Source of the DNA: Bacteroidales bacterium
Lineage (GTDB): Bacteria > Bacteroidota > Bacteroidia > Bacteroidales > UBA932
Reading direction: 5' to 3'
Assembly (NCBI GenBank): GCA_016288775.1
Contig: JAEELG010000077.1
Location: 1-46,515 of the forward strand
Length of the DNA: 46,515 bases
Part shown: in pieces, positions 6,511-13,277 of the stretch
Layout: each line of letters begins with the position of its first letter
Position numbering within the stretch: position 1 is the first letter of the stretch
Made by a program: the position numbers and the translations under genes
The notes under the pieces: model-generated
What the model saw: only the letters and a program-made list of their open reading frames with translations
The model's database searches: none
Told to the model about the DNA's origin: nothing

Positions 6511-8034
6511 TCAGAAATGGGTAAAACCTTTGTAATCCTTGCTGCCGCCGATCCAGCGGATGCCGCCGCCTTCGACGATGCGGCCGATGACGAACAGCCG
6601 GCCGCCCAGCGCCTCGCGGGCTGCATCCAGGGCCTCCGGCGCCAGCGTCACCAGGAGTTCGTAGTCCTCTCCCCCGCTCACCGCGAGCTCCGCCGCATCC
6701 CATCCGCGTTCGGCGCATACCTCCCGCAGCTCCGGACTCATCGGCACCGCCGCAAGGTCGATCTCCGCCCCGAGGACGTGCGGTTCGGTCACAAAAATGC
6801 CCCGATTTGTTACCGAAGTGGGTTTTTCGGACTGTTTAGTCACAAAATCGGCCTGATTTGTTACCGAAGTATCGTTTTCGGACTGTTTGGTCACAAAAAC
6901 GGCCTGTTTTGTTACCAAAGTGGCGGATTCGCGCCCGGAGGAAGGAGGAACGACAGTTTCGGGAACAAAAGTGGCCGATCTGTGCCCAAAGGAAGGAAAA
7001 ACGGCGGTCTCGGGAACAGAACGGGCGGGATCTGAGGACAAACAGCCGTTTTTCGAAAGTCCGTCCTCAGAACAGCCGTTATTTGAGGACAGGCGGGAGG
7101 CGGAGGCCTTCAGGATGTGACGGAGGTCGGAAGCGATGCCGTCGGAGATGTCCATCATGGCGTGAACGCCGGGACACTCGCGGAGCGCCATCCCTTCCGC
7201 CACCCGCGGCATCGGGAGGTAGTGGCGACGGATAAGGGCCTCCGAGGGGGCCGGGGTGTCGCCGGAGTCAGCACGCTCCAGAATCAGCTTCAGCCCGGCG
7301 GCGGAGTCGCCCAGCGGGCCGGTGACGCAAATCAAGTCACCGGCGACCGCCCCAGACCGCAGCACCGCGCGCCCGTGCGGGCACTCGCCCAGAACCGTCA
7401 CATTTATAAACAGTTCCGACGGCGACGCCGAGGTGTCTCCGCCCAGAAGCGGCACGCCGAACCGCGAGCTCAGCTCCCGGAACCCGGCGATGAATCGGTC
7501 CACCCAACGGGACACGGAATCCCCGGAAGCGCCGGCGGACATGGGGGCCTCCGGGCGACTTTGAAAATGCGAGCGATCGCGAAGCGTTTTTGTAGCAGGA
7601 GCCCGGAGGCCCTCCTGTCTGCCAGAGGCGACCGGCGGCAGCTCTTTTGGCAACGCAATCGACAGGAACGACGCCACAGGCTTGCCGCCCATCGCGGCTA
7701 TGTCGCTGATATTCACGGCGGCGGACTTCCACCCCAGCTCATAAGGCGACACGTCCGACAGCAGGAAATGACGCCCCTCGATCAGAAGGTCCGTCGTAAC
7801 CAGGGTGTCCACCCCCTCTCGCTGCGGCAGCACGGCGCAATCGTCGCCGATGCCCACAACACCGGATGGTCCCACGTCGCATCCAGCGCCGACATCACCG
7901 CGGCCAGCGCCGACAATACCGGGGCCAGCAGAATCTTCAATATCGGAACAGCCAGGGCCGCCACGATGACAGGCGGTGTCCTTGAATTGGGCGGCTATGC
8001 GCCCGATGAGTTCGAATTCTCCAAGATGTGACAT
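6511..8034 (-). CDS. thiL: Thiamine-monophosphate kinase ThiL with three repeat-derived insertions
   Basis: ThiL phosphorylates thiamine monophosphate to the cofactor TPP. At 507 aa it is far longer than the usual ~320-345. Every core motif is present and in order: GIGDDCAVL, TDLLIEGRHF, NISDIAAMGG, LLGGDTS, TVLGECP, MMDISDGIASDL, GAEIDL, SGGEDYELL and the terminal GFTHF. The excess sits in three loops between motifs. Residues ~22-58 are Gly-rich heptads, ~134-175 is a long inverted repeat, and ~312-418 contains tandem 51-bp units. No stop codon or frameshift interrupts the gene. The ATG directly abuts the TPP riboswitch, and this is the first gene of the thiL-thiD-thiM-thiE operon. I judge it functional, with the insertions probably looped out on the protein surface. 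Confidence 0.93.
   Translation of the reverse strand: MSHLGEFELIGRIAAQFKDTACHRGGPGCSDIEDSAGPGIVGAGRGDVGAGCDVGPSGVVGIGDDCAVLPQREGVDTLVTTDLLIEGRHFLLSDVSPYELGWKSAAVNISDIAAMGGKPVASFLSIALPKELPPVASGRQEGLRAPATKTLRDRSHFQSRPEAPMSAGASGDSVSRWVDRFIAGFRELSSRFGVPLLGGDTSASPSELFINVTVLGECPHGRAVLRSGAVAGDLICVTGPLGDSAAGLKLILERADSGDTPAPSEALIRRHYLPMPRVAEGMALRECPGVHAMMDISDGIASDLRHILKASASRLSSNNGCSEDGLSKNGCLSSDPARSVPETAVFPSFGHRSATFVPETVVPPSSGRESATLVTKQAVFVTKQSENDTSVTNQADFVTKQSEKPTSVTNRGIFVTEPHVLGAEIDLAAVPMSPELREVCAERGWDAAELAVSGGEDYELLVTLAPEALDAAREALGGRLFVIGRIVEGGGIRWIGGSKDYKGFTHF
6787..7041. repeat. 51-bp tandem repeat array (5 units) inside thiL
   Basis: Units start at 6787, 6838, 6889, 6940 and 6991, each exactly 51 bp (17 codons). 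Units 1-3 carry an imperfect palindrome of the type GGTCACAAAA...TTTGTTACC. Units 4-5 are diverged but keep the spacing and the AAACG/GGGAACA landmarks. In ThiL they encode 17-residue repeats such as FVTKQSEKPTSVTN. From 7042 to about 7092 a related 30-bp periodicity continues (ACAGCCGTT at 7042 and 7072). The left boundary GTGCGGTTCGGTCACAAAAA is nearly identical to the start of the array at 22387. Confidence 0.85.
7534..7623. repeat. Long inverted repeat inside thiL
   Basis: 23-bp arms (7534-7556 and 7601-7623) pair with three mismatches. The inner 12 bp (GGGCCTCCGGGC with its complement) are perfect. The 44-nt centre holds a self-complementary GCGATCGC core flanked by AAAA and TTTT. It lies within the second extra segment of ThiL (residues ~134-175), between the ALPKELP and WVDRFIAGF regions that are contiguous in ordinary ThiL. 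Confidence 0.8.
7883..7924. repeat. 21-bp tandem repeat inside thiL (two copies)
   Basis: Copies at 7883-7903 and 7904-7924 match at 17 of 21 positions, with a third partial copy after them. They encode Gly/Val heptads (GIVGAGR, GDVGAGC) in an extra N-terminal segment of ThiL just before GIGDDCAVL. Confidence 0.7.
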
Positions 8035-8110
8035 TTCCTTACGGCGGTATTAACCGCATCAAGTTCAACGGGACTCTCTCAACCGGCTCACGCGGCCGGT
8101 ACCCCGAACA
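8035..8110 (-). promoter_or_regulatory. TPP riboswitch (THI element) controlling the thi operon
   Basis: On the minus strand the leader contains the conserved pyrimidine-sensing half (CGGGGTACC ... CCGGTTGAGAG, equivalent to the classical CUGAGA helix/loop) and the pyrophosphate-sensing half (CCGTTGAACTTGATGCGG, TTAATACCGCCGTAAGGAAA). These match the THI box in order and spacing. The 3' end GTAAGGAAATG runs directly into the thiL ATG, so the only candidate ribosome-binding sequence lies in the closing helix and there is no room for a terminator. Control is therefore probably at translation initiation, with TPP repressing. Confidence 0.93.
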
Positions 8111-8112
8111 CA

Positions 8113-8120
8113 CAAAGATA
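8113..8120 (-). promoter_or_regulatory. -7 box of the thiL-thiD-thiM-thiE operon
   Basis: TATCTTTG on the minus strand is a perfect TAnnTTTG. It sits a few bases upstream of the riboswitch and between it and the folP stop codon, so the thi operon has its own promoter even though folP precedes it on the same strand. Confidence 0.65.
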
Positions 8121-8124
8121 GCAA

Positions 8125-9102
8125 TTATTTCGGAATGTTGTGCACCCGGAGGATAGCGGCGCCGCCCGCAAGTGCCATCCGATGCGCAACCGCAGTGCCG
8201 AAAGCAGTGGGACTGGCGGCATTGGGAACGGAAACGGCAGGAGCGGCAGACGCACCAGCGGCAGGAGCAACAGGAGCGTAGCCGTGAACGGCGAGGCCCT
8301 CGGAGTACCGGGCAGCAAGGTCCGGCGGCACCTCGCGGGTGAAGCGTTTGTCGGCGGCGCCGATGAGGATGGGGCGGCCGAAGCGCTGCAACTCCGGCAG
8401 GCGGCGCAGGACCTCCCAGTTCTGCTCCGGCGTCTTGGCGAACCCGAGACCGGGGTCAAGTATCCACCGCTCCACTCCGGCAGCTGCGGCACGCCGCTCA
8501 AAATCAGCGAAATAGCGGATCAGCTCCGCCACCACGCCGTCGGGATAATCGCACAGGGAGTCCATCGTTCCGGGCGCGCCCCGCTTGTGCATCGCGACGT
8601 ACTCGAGACCCATCCGCCCGACCGTCGGCAGCATCTCCGGGTCGTCCTCGCCGGCGGATATGTCGTTCACGATGAAGTCGCCGATGACCCCGTACGCCCG
8701 CCGCACAATCTCCGCCCGGAACGTATCGATCGATATCCGAATCCGCTCCTCGGGAACAGCAGCAGCGGTTTCGTTCCCGGCTTCGGCGGAGCGATTGGGG
8801 TGGAGCCTCTGAGGAGGCTTTTCCCAAGTCTTTGTCTCCTCGGAGGCTCCACCCTGAGAGCGAAGCTCAGCCAGCGCCTCCAGCGCAGGGGCCAGGCGCG
8901 CCCACTCCTCTTCGAGCGACGGGAGCACGGCGCCGGGGCGGGTGGAGACGGCGCCGAGGTCGATGATGGACGCACCGGCGGCGGCAAACGACCGCACGCG
9001 GGCCAGGAATGCATCGACATCGGCCGACGCCACACGGCTCGGAGCATAGAACGAGTCGGGCGTCAGGTTGATTATCGCCATCAATTCTGCCATAACGGGC
9101 AC
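8125..9102 (-). CDS. folP: Dihydropteroate synthase FolP with in-frame insertions
   Basis: DHPS condenses pABA with pterin pyrophosphate in folate synthesis. The 325-aa protein has all the motifs: INLTPDSFY, GAVSTRPGA, ISIDTF, VNDISAG, MHKRG, WILDPGLGFAKTPEQN, ILIGAADKRF and HRMALAGGAAILRVHN. Usual length is ~270-285. Two extra stretches account for the rest. Residues ~81-117, just before ISIDTF, are encoded by a long palindrome. Residues ~274-299 are an Ala/Pro/Val-rich linker built from GC-rich short repeats. The start may be the ATG at 9102 or the one three codons later. It is divergent from a radical SAM gene with a 32-bp spacer. Confidence 0.93.
   Translation of the reverse strand: MPVMAELMAIINLTPDSFYAPSRVASADVDAFLARVRSFAAAGASIIDLGAVSTRPGAVLPSLEEEWARLAPALEALAELRSQGGASEETKTWEKPPQRLHPNRSAEAGNETAAAVPEERIRISIDTFRAEIVRRAYGVIGDFIVNDISAGEDDPEMLPTVGRMGLEYVAMHKRGAPGTMDSLCDYPDGVVAELIRYFADFERRAAAAGVERWILDPGLGFAKTPEQNWEVLRRLPELQRFGRPILIGAADKRFTREVPPDLAARYSEGLAVHGYAPVAPAAGASAAPAVSVPNAASPTAFGTAVAHRMALAGGAAILRVHNIPK
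8798..8854. repeat. Long inverted repeat inside folP
   Basis: 19-bp arms (8798-8816 with 8836-8854; GGTGGAGCCTCTGAGGAG against CTCCTCGGAGGCTCCACC) with one mismatch and a 19-nt centre. The element falls in the segment of FolP (~residues 81-117) that has no equivalent in other DHPS proteins. Confidence 0.78.
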
Positions 9103-9121
9103 AAAATTGCAAATAATTTCG

Positions 9122-9129
9122 CAACTTTG
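9122..9129 (+). promoter_or_regulatory. Possible -7 box abutting the radical SAM gene
   Basis: CAACTTTG, followed by CCACT and then the ATG. It matches the TTTG half and spacing of the leaderless-type promoters seen elsewhere in the window, but its first base departs from TAnnTTTG. Confidence 0.35.
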
Positions 9130-9134
9130 CCACT

Positions 9135-9887
9135 ATGTTGAGAGAAGAAACCGTTTTCGGCCCCATCCACAGCCGCCGCCTGGGCAGTTCCCTGGGCATC
9201 AATCTCCTGCCGGTCAACGGCAAGATCTGCAACTTCGACTGCATCTACTGCGAATGCGGCTGGAACGCCGACGGCCGCGGCGACACCGTCCTTCCAACCG
9301 CGGCGCAGGTGCGTAACGCGCTGGAAGACAAGCTCTGCGCGCTTATGCTCGACGGCACGCCGGTGGACTCCATCACCTTCAGCGGCGACGGCGAACCCAC
9401 TCTCAACCCGGAATTCCCCCGCATCATCGACGACACCCTGCGCCTACGCGACGCGTTCTACCCCGCCGCCAAAGTGTCGGTGCTGTCGAACGCCACCCGC
9501 GTGAACATCCCGGAGGTGTTCGAGGCGCTCCGCAAGGTGGACAACCCCATCATGAAGATCGATGCGCCCACGGATGAATTGGCGGCACGGATCAATCATC
9601 CCGCCCCCGGATACAGCGTCCGCCGCACCGTGGATGCCCTGAAAAAGTTCGACGGCGACTTCATCCTGCAGACGATGTTCCTGCGGGCGGAGGATTTCGA
9701 TTCGGGTGCTCCGGAAGTGCTCGGCCCGTGGATGGACATCGTGCGCGAGCTGCGGCCCCGGCAGATCCAGGTCTACACCATCGACCGCCCCACCCCGGCG
9801 CAGGGCCTCGAAAAGTACACCACAGACGAAATGCGGGCCCTCGTCGCCCCCCTCCTCGCGGAAGGCTTCAACATCCAGTTCCGCTGA
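9135..9887 (+). CDS. Radical SAM protein
   Basis: A 250-aa radical SAM enzyme. CNFDCIYCECG near residues 33-43 supplies the CxxxCxxC cluster ligands. FSGDGEPTLNPEF near residues 83-95 is the SAM-binding GGE-like strand with the extended GDGEPT seen in the COG0731-type (wyosine-synthase-like) group. KIDAPTDE and QTMFLRAED strands complete the barrel. Its substrate cannot be inferred from the sequence. The N-terminal VFGPIHSRRLGSSLGINLLP is characteristic of this widespread but poorly characterised subgroup. It converges on the C1 peptidase gene with only 4 bases between stops and no terminator, so the two transcripts probably overlap. Confidence 0.88.
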   Translation: MLREETVFGPIHSRRLGSSLGINLLPVNGKICNFDCIYCECGWNADGRGDTVLPTAAQVRNALEDKLCALMLDGTPVDSITFSGDGEPTLNPEFPRIIDDTLRLRDAFYPAAKVSVLSNATRVNIPEVFEALRKVDNPIMKIDAPTDELAARINHPAPGYSVRRTVDALKKFDGDFILQTMFLRAEDFDSGAPEVLGPWMDIVRELRPRQIQVYTIDRPTPAQGLEKYTTDEMRALVAPLLAEGFNIQFR

Positions 9888-9891
9888 GTCT

Positions 9892-11277
9892 TTACTCCTC
9901 CACGGCGTACATCGGATCCCACGCGGGCAAAAGCACAGGCTTCTGCTGCAGCATGGCGAGGATGTCCGCGGGGACGAAGCGCTTCTCCACAACCAGGCGG
10001 AACATGTACTCGTTGAACCACTCGTCGGTCATGATGAGGTGGCCCTTGTAGCCGGATGAGGCGCCCCAACTGTTCTCGACCATCCACTTCACGGGCTTGC
10101 CGTCCTTGAGGTCCACAGCCATGAGGGTCATGGCGTGGCTGGAGCCGCTGGCGTGGGTCTGCACGCGCTGCTTCTTGTCCATGGTGAAATCCACGCCAAG
10201 CAGAGAGCCGTAATCGTAATTGGCCAGGTCAAGTACGCCCTTGGAGCGGTCGAGGAACTTGCCCACGTCGCAGCTGAAATACATGGCCACGTTGGCCTTG
10301 ATGGAGGCCACGGCCATCTCCTTGATCCTGTCCATTGGGAGATTGATATACAGCCAGTTATGGCCGTCGTACACGTGCCTGTCGTACTGGATTTCGTAGA
10401 CCTTTCCGTACTCGCGCGAAGGGTCGTTCATCAGCATAACGTAGCCTCCCTGGAGGTCGTATCCAAGCAGCTCCTGGTAGAACTCCACAGGCGTCACGGT
10501 CTTGCCCTTCCATACGAATTCGGTGGGGGGTACGCCGAGGCAGAGAGCCAGCACGTGGTACACCTCCGCCAGCATCTTGGTCTTCTCCGCCTGCAGCTGC
10601 TGCTCGACGGAAGGATACTTCTTGGCCTTCTTGCCGGAAGGGGCCGCGGCAGCCAGCTCGCGGAGGCGTAAACCATCCTGCCTCAGCAGGTTGCTGAGGT
10701 GCGTACGCATCTGCGAGGTGCTGTTGGCAACCGCAGTTTCGGGCATCACGGACGCGGGCACGAGACCGTACTTCGTCACGATGTCGGCCACACCGGTGAA
10801 GGTTCCGCCGTCGGCAACGGGATGCGAGAACAGCCAGTCCACCTCACGGTCGTCGATGGGTTTGTCGCGGGTGTCGATGATGGCCTGCAGGAAGAGGTTC
10901 GACTTCTCCAGCTGGTCCCAGAAGAAGCAGTAGCACTGGCTGAACTGGAAGTCGCCGAGGTCCCATTTGTCGATGGCTGCGGCGCGCAGGACGTTCAGTC
11001 CGGTGAAGAGCCAGCAACGTCCGCTGGACTTCTGGTCGGTGATGCCGCGGGTCTTCACGCGGTCGCTGAATTCGGTATCGATCATGGCCGCGTTCTCGGC
11101 ATTGACCGCCAGCGTGTTGATGGCCGTCTGGCCAATGGCGTTGCGGAGCGCCTTGTCGGTGCCGCTGCCGCTCCAGCCCTTGCTGATTTCGGTGAGCATT
11201 TCGGGGGTGATGCCGCCGTTCTGGGCGGAGGCCGCGATGCACGCGAACGCCATCACGAGAGTAGCTAACTTTTTCAT
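9892..11277 (-). CDS. Exported C1 papain-family aminopeptidase (bleomycin hydrolase-like)
   Basis: A 461-aa cysteine peptidase. A signal peptide (residues 1-20, ending CIAASAQ) is followed by the C1B domain: DQKSSGRCWLF with the catalytic Cys near residue 88, SSHAMTL with the catalytic His near 380, and VENSWG with the catalytic Asn near 402. Family members trim N-terminal residues from peptides, and export suggests periplasmic peptide turnover. The open frame continues upstream through alr, but the start is fixed by the signal peptide and by an ATGA overlap with the alr stop codon. It is the last gene of the four-gene coupled operon. Confidence 0.92.
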   Translation of the reverse strand: MKKLATLVMAFACIAASAQNGGITPEMLTEISKGWSGSGTDKALRNAIGQTAINTLAVNAENAAMIDTEFSDRVKTRGITDQKSSGRCWLFTGLNVLRAAAIDKWDLGDFQFSQCYCFFWDQLEKSNLFLQAIIDTRDKPIDDREVDWLFSHPVADGGTFTGVADIVTKYGLVPASVMPETAVANSTSQMRTHLSNLLRQDGLRLRELAAAAPSGKKAKKYPSVEQQLQAEKTKMLAEVYHVLALCLGVPPTEFVWKGKTVTPVEFYQELLGYDLQGGYVMLMNDPSREYGKVYEIQYDRHVYDGHNWLYINLPMDRIKEMAVASIKANVAMYFSCDVGKFLDRSKGVLDLANYDYGSLLGVDFTMDKKQRVQTHASGSSHAMTLMAVDLKDGKPVKWMVENSWGASSGYKGHLIMTDEWFNEYMFRLVVEKRFVPADILAMLQQKPVLLPAWDPMYAVEE

Positions 11278-12380
11278 TTTCTGACAATTATTCTTTCGAT
11301 GCGACGCGGCACCGAAGCTAGTATTTCGTAAGGTATGGTTCCGAGTATGCCGGCAATCTCGCCCACGGTGGGGTCGCTGCCGAAGATGGTTACGGTGTCG
11401 CCCGGCTCGCATGGGATGCCGGTGACGTCGATCATGCACATGTCCATGCAGATGTTGCCGATGGTGGGGGCACGCCGGCCGCCGACGCTGAAACTGGCCT
11501 TCCCGCATCCCAGGTGACGGTTGATGCCGTCGGCGTAGCCAACGGGGATGGTGGCGATCCGCGTGCCTTCCGGTGACACGATCCCGTGCCTGCCGTAACC
11601 AATAGTCCCTTCGGTTAAAGTCTTGATCTGCACTATCTTGACCTTGAGGCTGGCGACCGGAGCCAGCTGCACGCCCGGGAGCGCGCTGACCCCGTATATA
11701 CCGATTCCGAGACGCACCATGTCGAACTGGAACTGGGCGAAACGCTCGATGCCGGCGGAGTTGAGCACGTGCCACAGCGGACGGTATCCGATGGCCTCCG
11801 AGAGCCGCCCTGCGCCCTTTTCGAAGAGCCACAGCTGGCCCATGGTGAACTCGTCTTCGGCGGGATCGTCGGCGGCTGCGAGGTGGGAATATATGGAGCG
11901 CACACGCACTTCCGGATGCGCCTTCAGGAATTCGATGAGCGCCTGCAGCTCGTCCGGCATGAAGCCGAGGCGGTGCATCCCGGTATCGAGCTTGATGTGC
12001 ACGGGATAGCCGCTGATCCCGCGGGCGCGAAGCTCGGCGCACAGGGCATCCAGCGTGTACAGGTTGGGGATGCCGGGCTCGAGCCGGTGGTCGATGATTT
12101 CCGGGAAGAAATCGGTGCCGGCGGTGAGCACCAGTATGGGGAGCGAGATACCGGAGCGGCGGAGCTCGACGCCTTCGACGGGGAGCGCAACTGCCAGGTA
12201 ATCAGCGCCTTCCGCCTGCATCATGGAGGCAAACTCGACGCCGCCGTGCCCGTATGCGTTCGCCTTCACCAGCACCAGCAGTTTGGTGCTCGGACGCAGC
12301 AGTCCGCGGAAGTAACGGTAGTTCTTCCGGGCATTGGGGACGCTAAGCTCCAGCCGTGAAAAGTCGTTCTCCCCTGCCAT
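11274..12380 (-). CDS. alr: Alanine racemase
   Basis: A 368-aa PLP enzyme making D-alanine for peptidoglycan. The PLP lysine is Lys39 in VKANAYGHG. HIKLDTGMHRLGF and NSAGIERF line the barrel, GYGRHG and the C-terminal domain NICMDMCMIDVTG follow. The length is normal for a stand-alone racemase, without the MurF-like fusion found in some Bacteroidetes. Its ATG follows the HAD-gene TAA with no gap, and its stop overlaps the peptidase start, so translation of three genes is coupled. Confidence 0.95.
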   Translation of the reverse strand: MAGENDFSRLELSVPNARKNYRYFRGLLRPSTKLLVLVKANAYGHGGVEFASMMQAEGADYLAVALPVEGVELRRSGISLPILVLTAGTDFFPEIIDHRLEPGIPNLYTLDALCAELRARGISGYPVHIKLDTGMHRLGFMPDELQALIEFLKAHPEVRVRSIYSHLAAADDPAEDEFTMGQLWLFEKGAGRLSEAIGYRPLWHVLNSAGIERFAQFQFDMVRLGIGIYGVSALPGVQLAPVASLKVKIVQIKTLTEGTIGYGRHGIVSPEGTRIATIPVGYADGINRHLGCGKASFSVGGRRAPTIGNICMDMCMIDVTGIPCEPGDTVTIFGSDPTVGEIAGILGTIPYEILASVPRRIERIIVRK

Positions 12381-13277
12381 TTACCGGTGGCTTTCGATCA
12401 GCAGGTCTCCGAGTTCCGCGATGTCGCGGACTATGAAATCGGGGGCGTAGAATTCGGGCACGGTGCCCGCAGCCTCGCACTCCTTCTCCTTGGCAGCGAC
12501 GTCCAGCGCCGTCTGCAGGGTGGTTTCGCCGCTGAGCACCAGGCATCCGACGGCGGCGGCGTTGTGGGCCATCGCGGTGTCGGTGTAGATGCGGTCGCCG
12601 GCCATCAGTATCTCCTCCGGCTGCAGGCCGTGGCGGAGGCGTATGCCGTCGAGCATCGTGGGGTCGGGCTTGCCGAGAACTATGTCGGGGCGGCGGCCGG
12701 TGGCGTGTTCGATGCACTTCTGCAGGGACCCGCAGTCCACCAGGATCGTGGGCAGGTCGGTGGGGCAGACGCGGTCGGGATTGGTTGCCACGTAGGGCAC
12801 TCCCTGCGACGCCCACCAGCTGGCGCGACACAGGCGGGAATAGACCAGGGTGGGGTCGAAGGCAACCACGAGCACGTCGGGACGGTCTTCGGCGCTGTCG
12901 GCGCAGGATTCGAATCCGGCCTTCTCGAACTGGCTGATCATGGACGGGGTGCCGAGCATGAAGAGGCGTTTTGCCTGCGGCCAGGTGCGCTTGATGTAGT
13001 CGATGGCGGCGAGTGAGGTGGTGTACATGTTGTCCTCCCCTGCCTCGATGCCCATTCCGGCGAGCTTATGGAGGTAGTCGGCCACCGATTTGGTGGGGTT
13101 GTTGGTAAGGAACGAATATCCGATGCCGTTTGCCCCGAGCCTGGCGAGGAAGTCGAGCGTATAGGGGAAGATGTTGTTCCCCAGATAGATGGTGCCGTCC
13201 ATGTCGAGGGCGACGTGCTTCACTTTCGAGAGTTTGGCGCGCTGCTCCGGACTGAGTGTCTTGTTGTAGTTCTCCAT
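12381..13277 (-). CDS. HAD-superfamily subfamily IIA phosphatase (NagD-like)
   Basis: A 298-aa cytosolic phosphatase. Motif I DMDGTIYLGN is near residue 25, motif II SFLTNNPTKS follows, GKPDP is motif III and MAGDRIYTDTAMAHNA is motif IV. The long cap between motifs II and III defines class IIA, whose members dephosphorylate nucleotides or small phosphometabolites such as 2-phosphoglycolate. The substrate here is unknown. The ATG shares one base with the carboxyltransferase stop (TAATG), and alr begins immediately after its own stop. Confidence 0.88.
   Translation of the reverse strand: MENYNKTLSPEQRAKLSKVKHVALDMDGTIYLGNNIFPYTLDFLARLGANGIGYSFLTNNPTKSVADYLHKLAGMGIEAGEDNMYTTSLAAIDYIKRTWPQAKRLFMLGTPSMISQFEKAGFESCADSAEDRPDVLVVAFDPTLVYSRLCRASWWASQGVPYVATNPDRVCPTDLPTILVDCGSLQKCIEHATGRRPDIVLGKPDPTMLDGIRLRHGLQPEEILMAGDRIYTDTAMAHNAAAVGCLVLSGETTLQTALDVAAKEKECEAAGTVPEFYAPDFIVRDIAELGDLLIESHR

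Noticed and set aside
6787..7041. CRISPR array
   Set aside because: The units are tandem and contiguous without unique spacers, lie inside a coding gene, and no cas gene is present.
6511..8034. thiL as a pseudogene or assembly artefact because of its excess length
   Set aside because: No stop or frameshift, all ATP/Mg and substrate motifs intact and in order, riboswitch intact, and three insertions all in frame.
9892..12042. A 716-residue minus-strand reading frame covering the peptidase and part of alr
   Set aside because: The upstream part is an antisense-free frame of alr in another register; the peptidase has its own signal peptide and ATGA junction at 11277.
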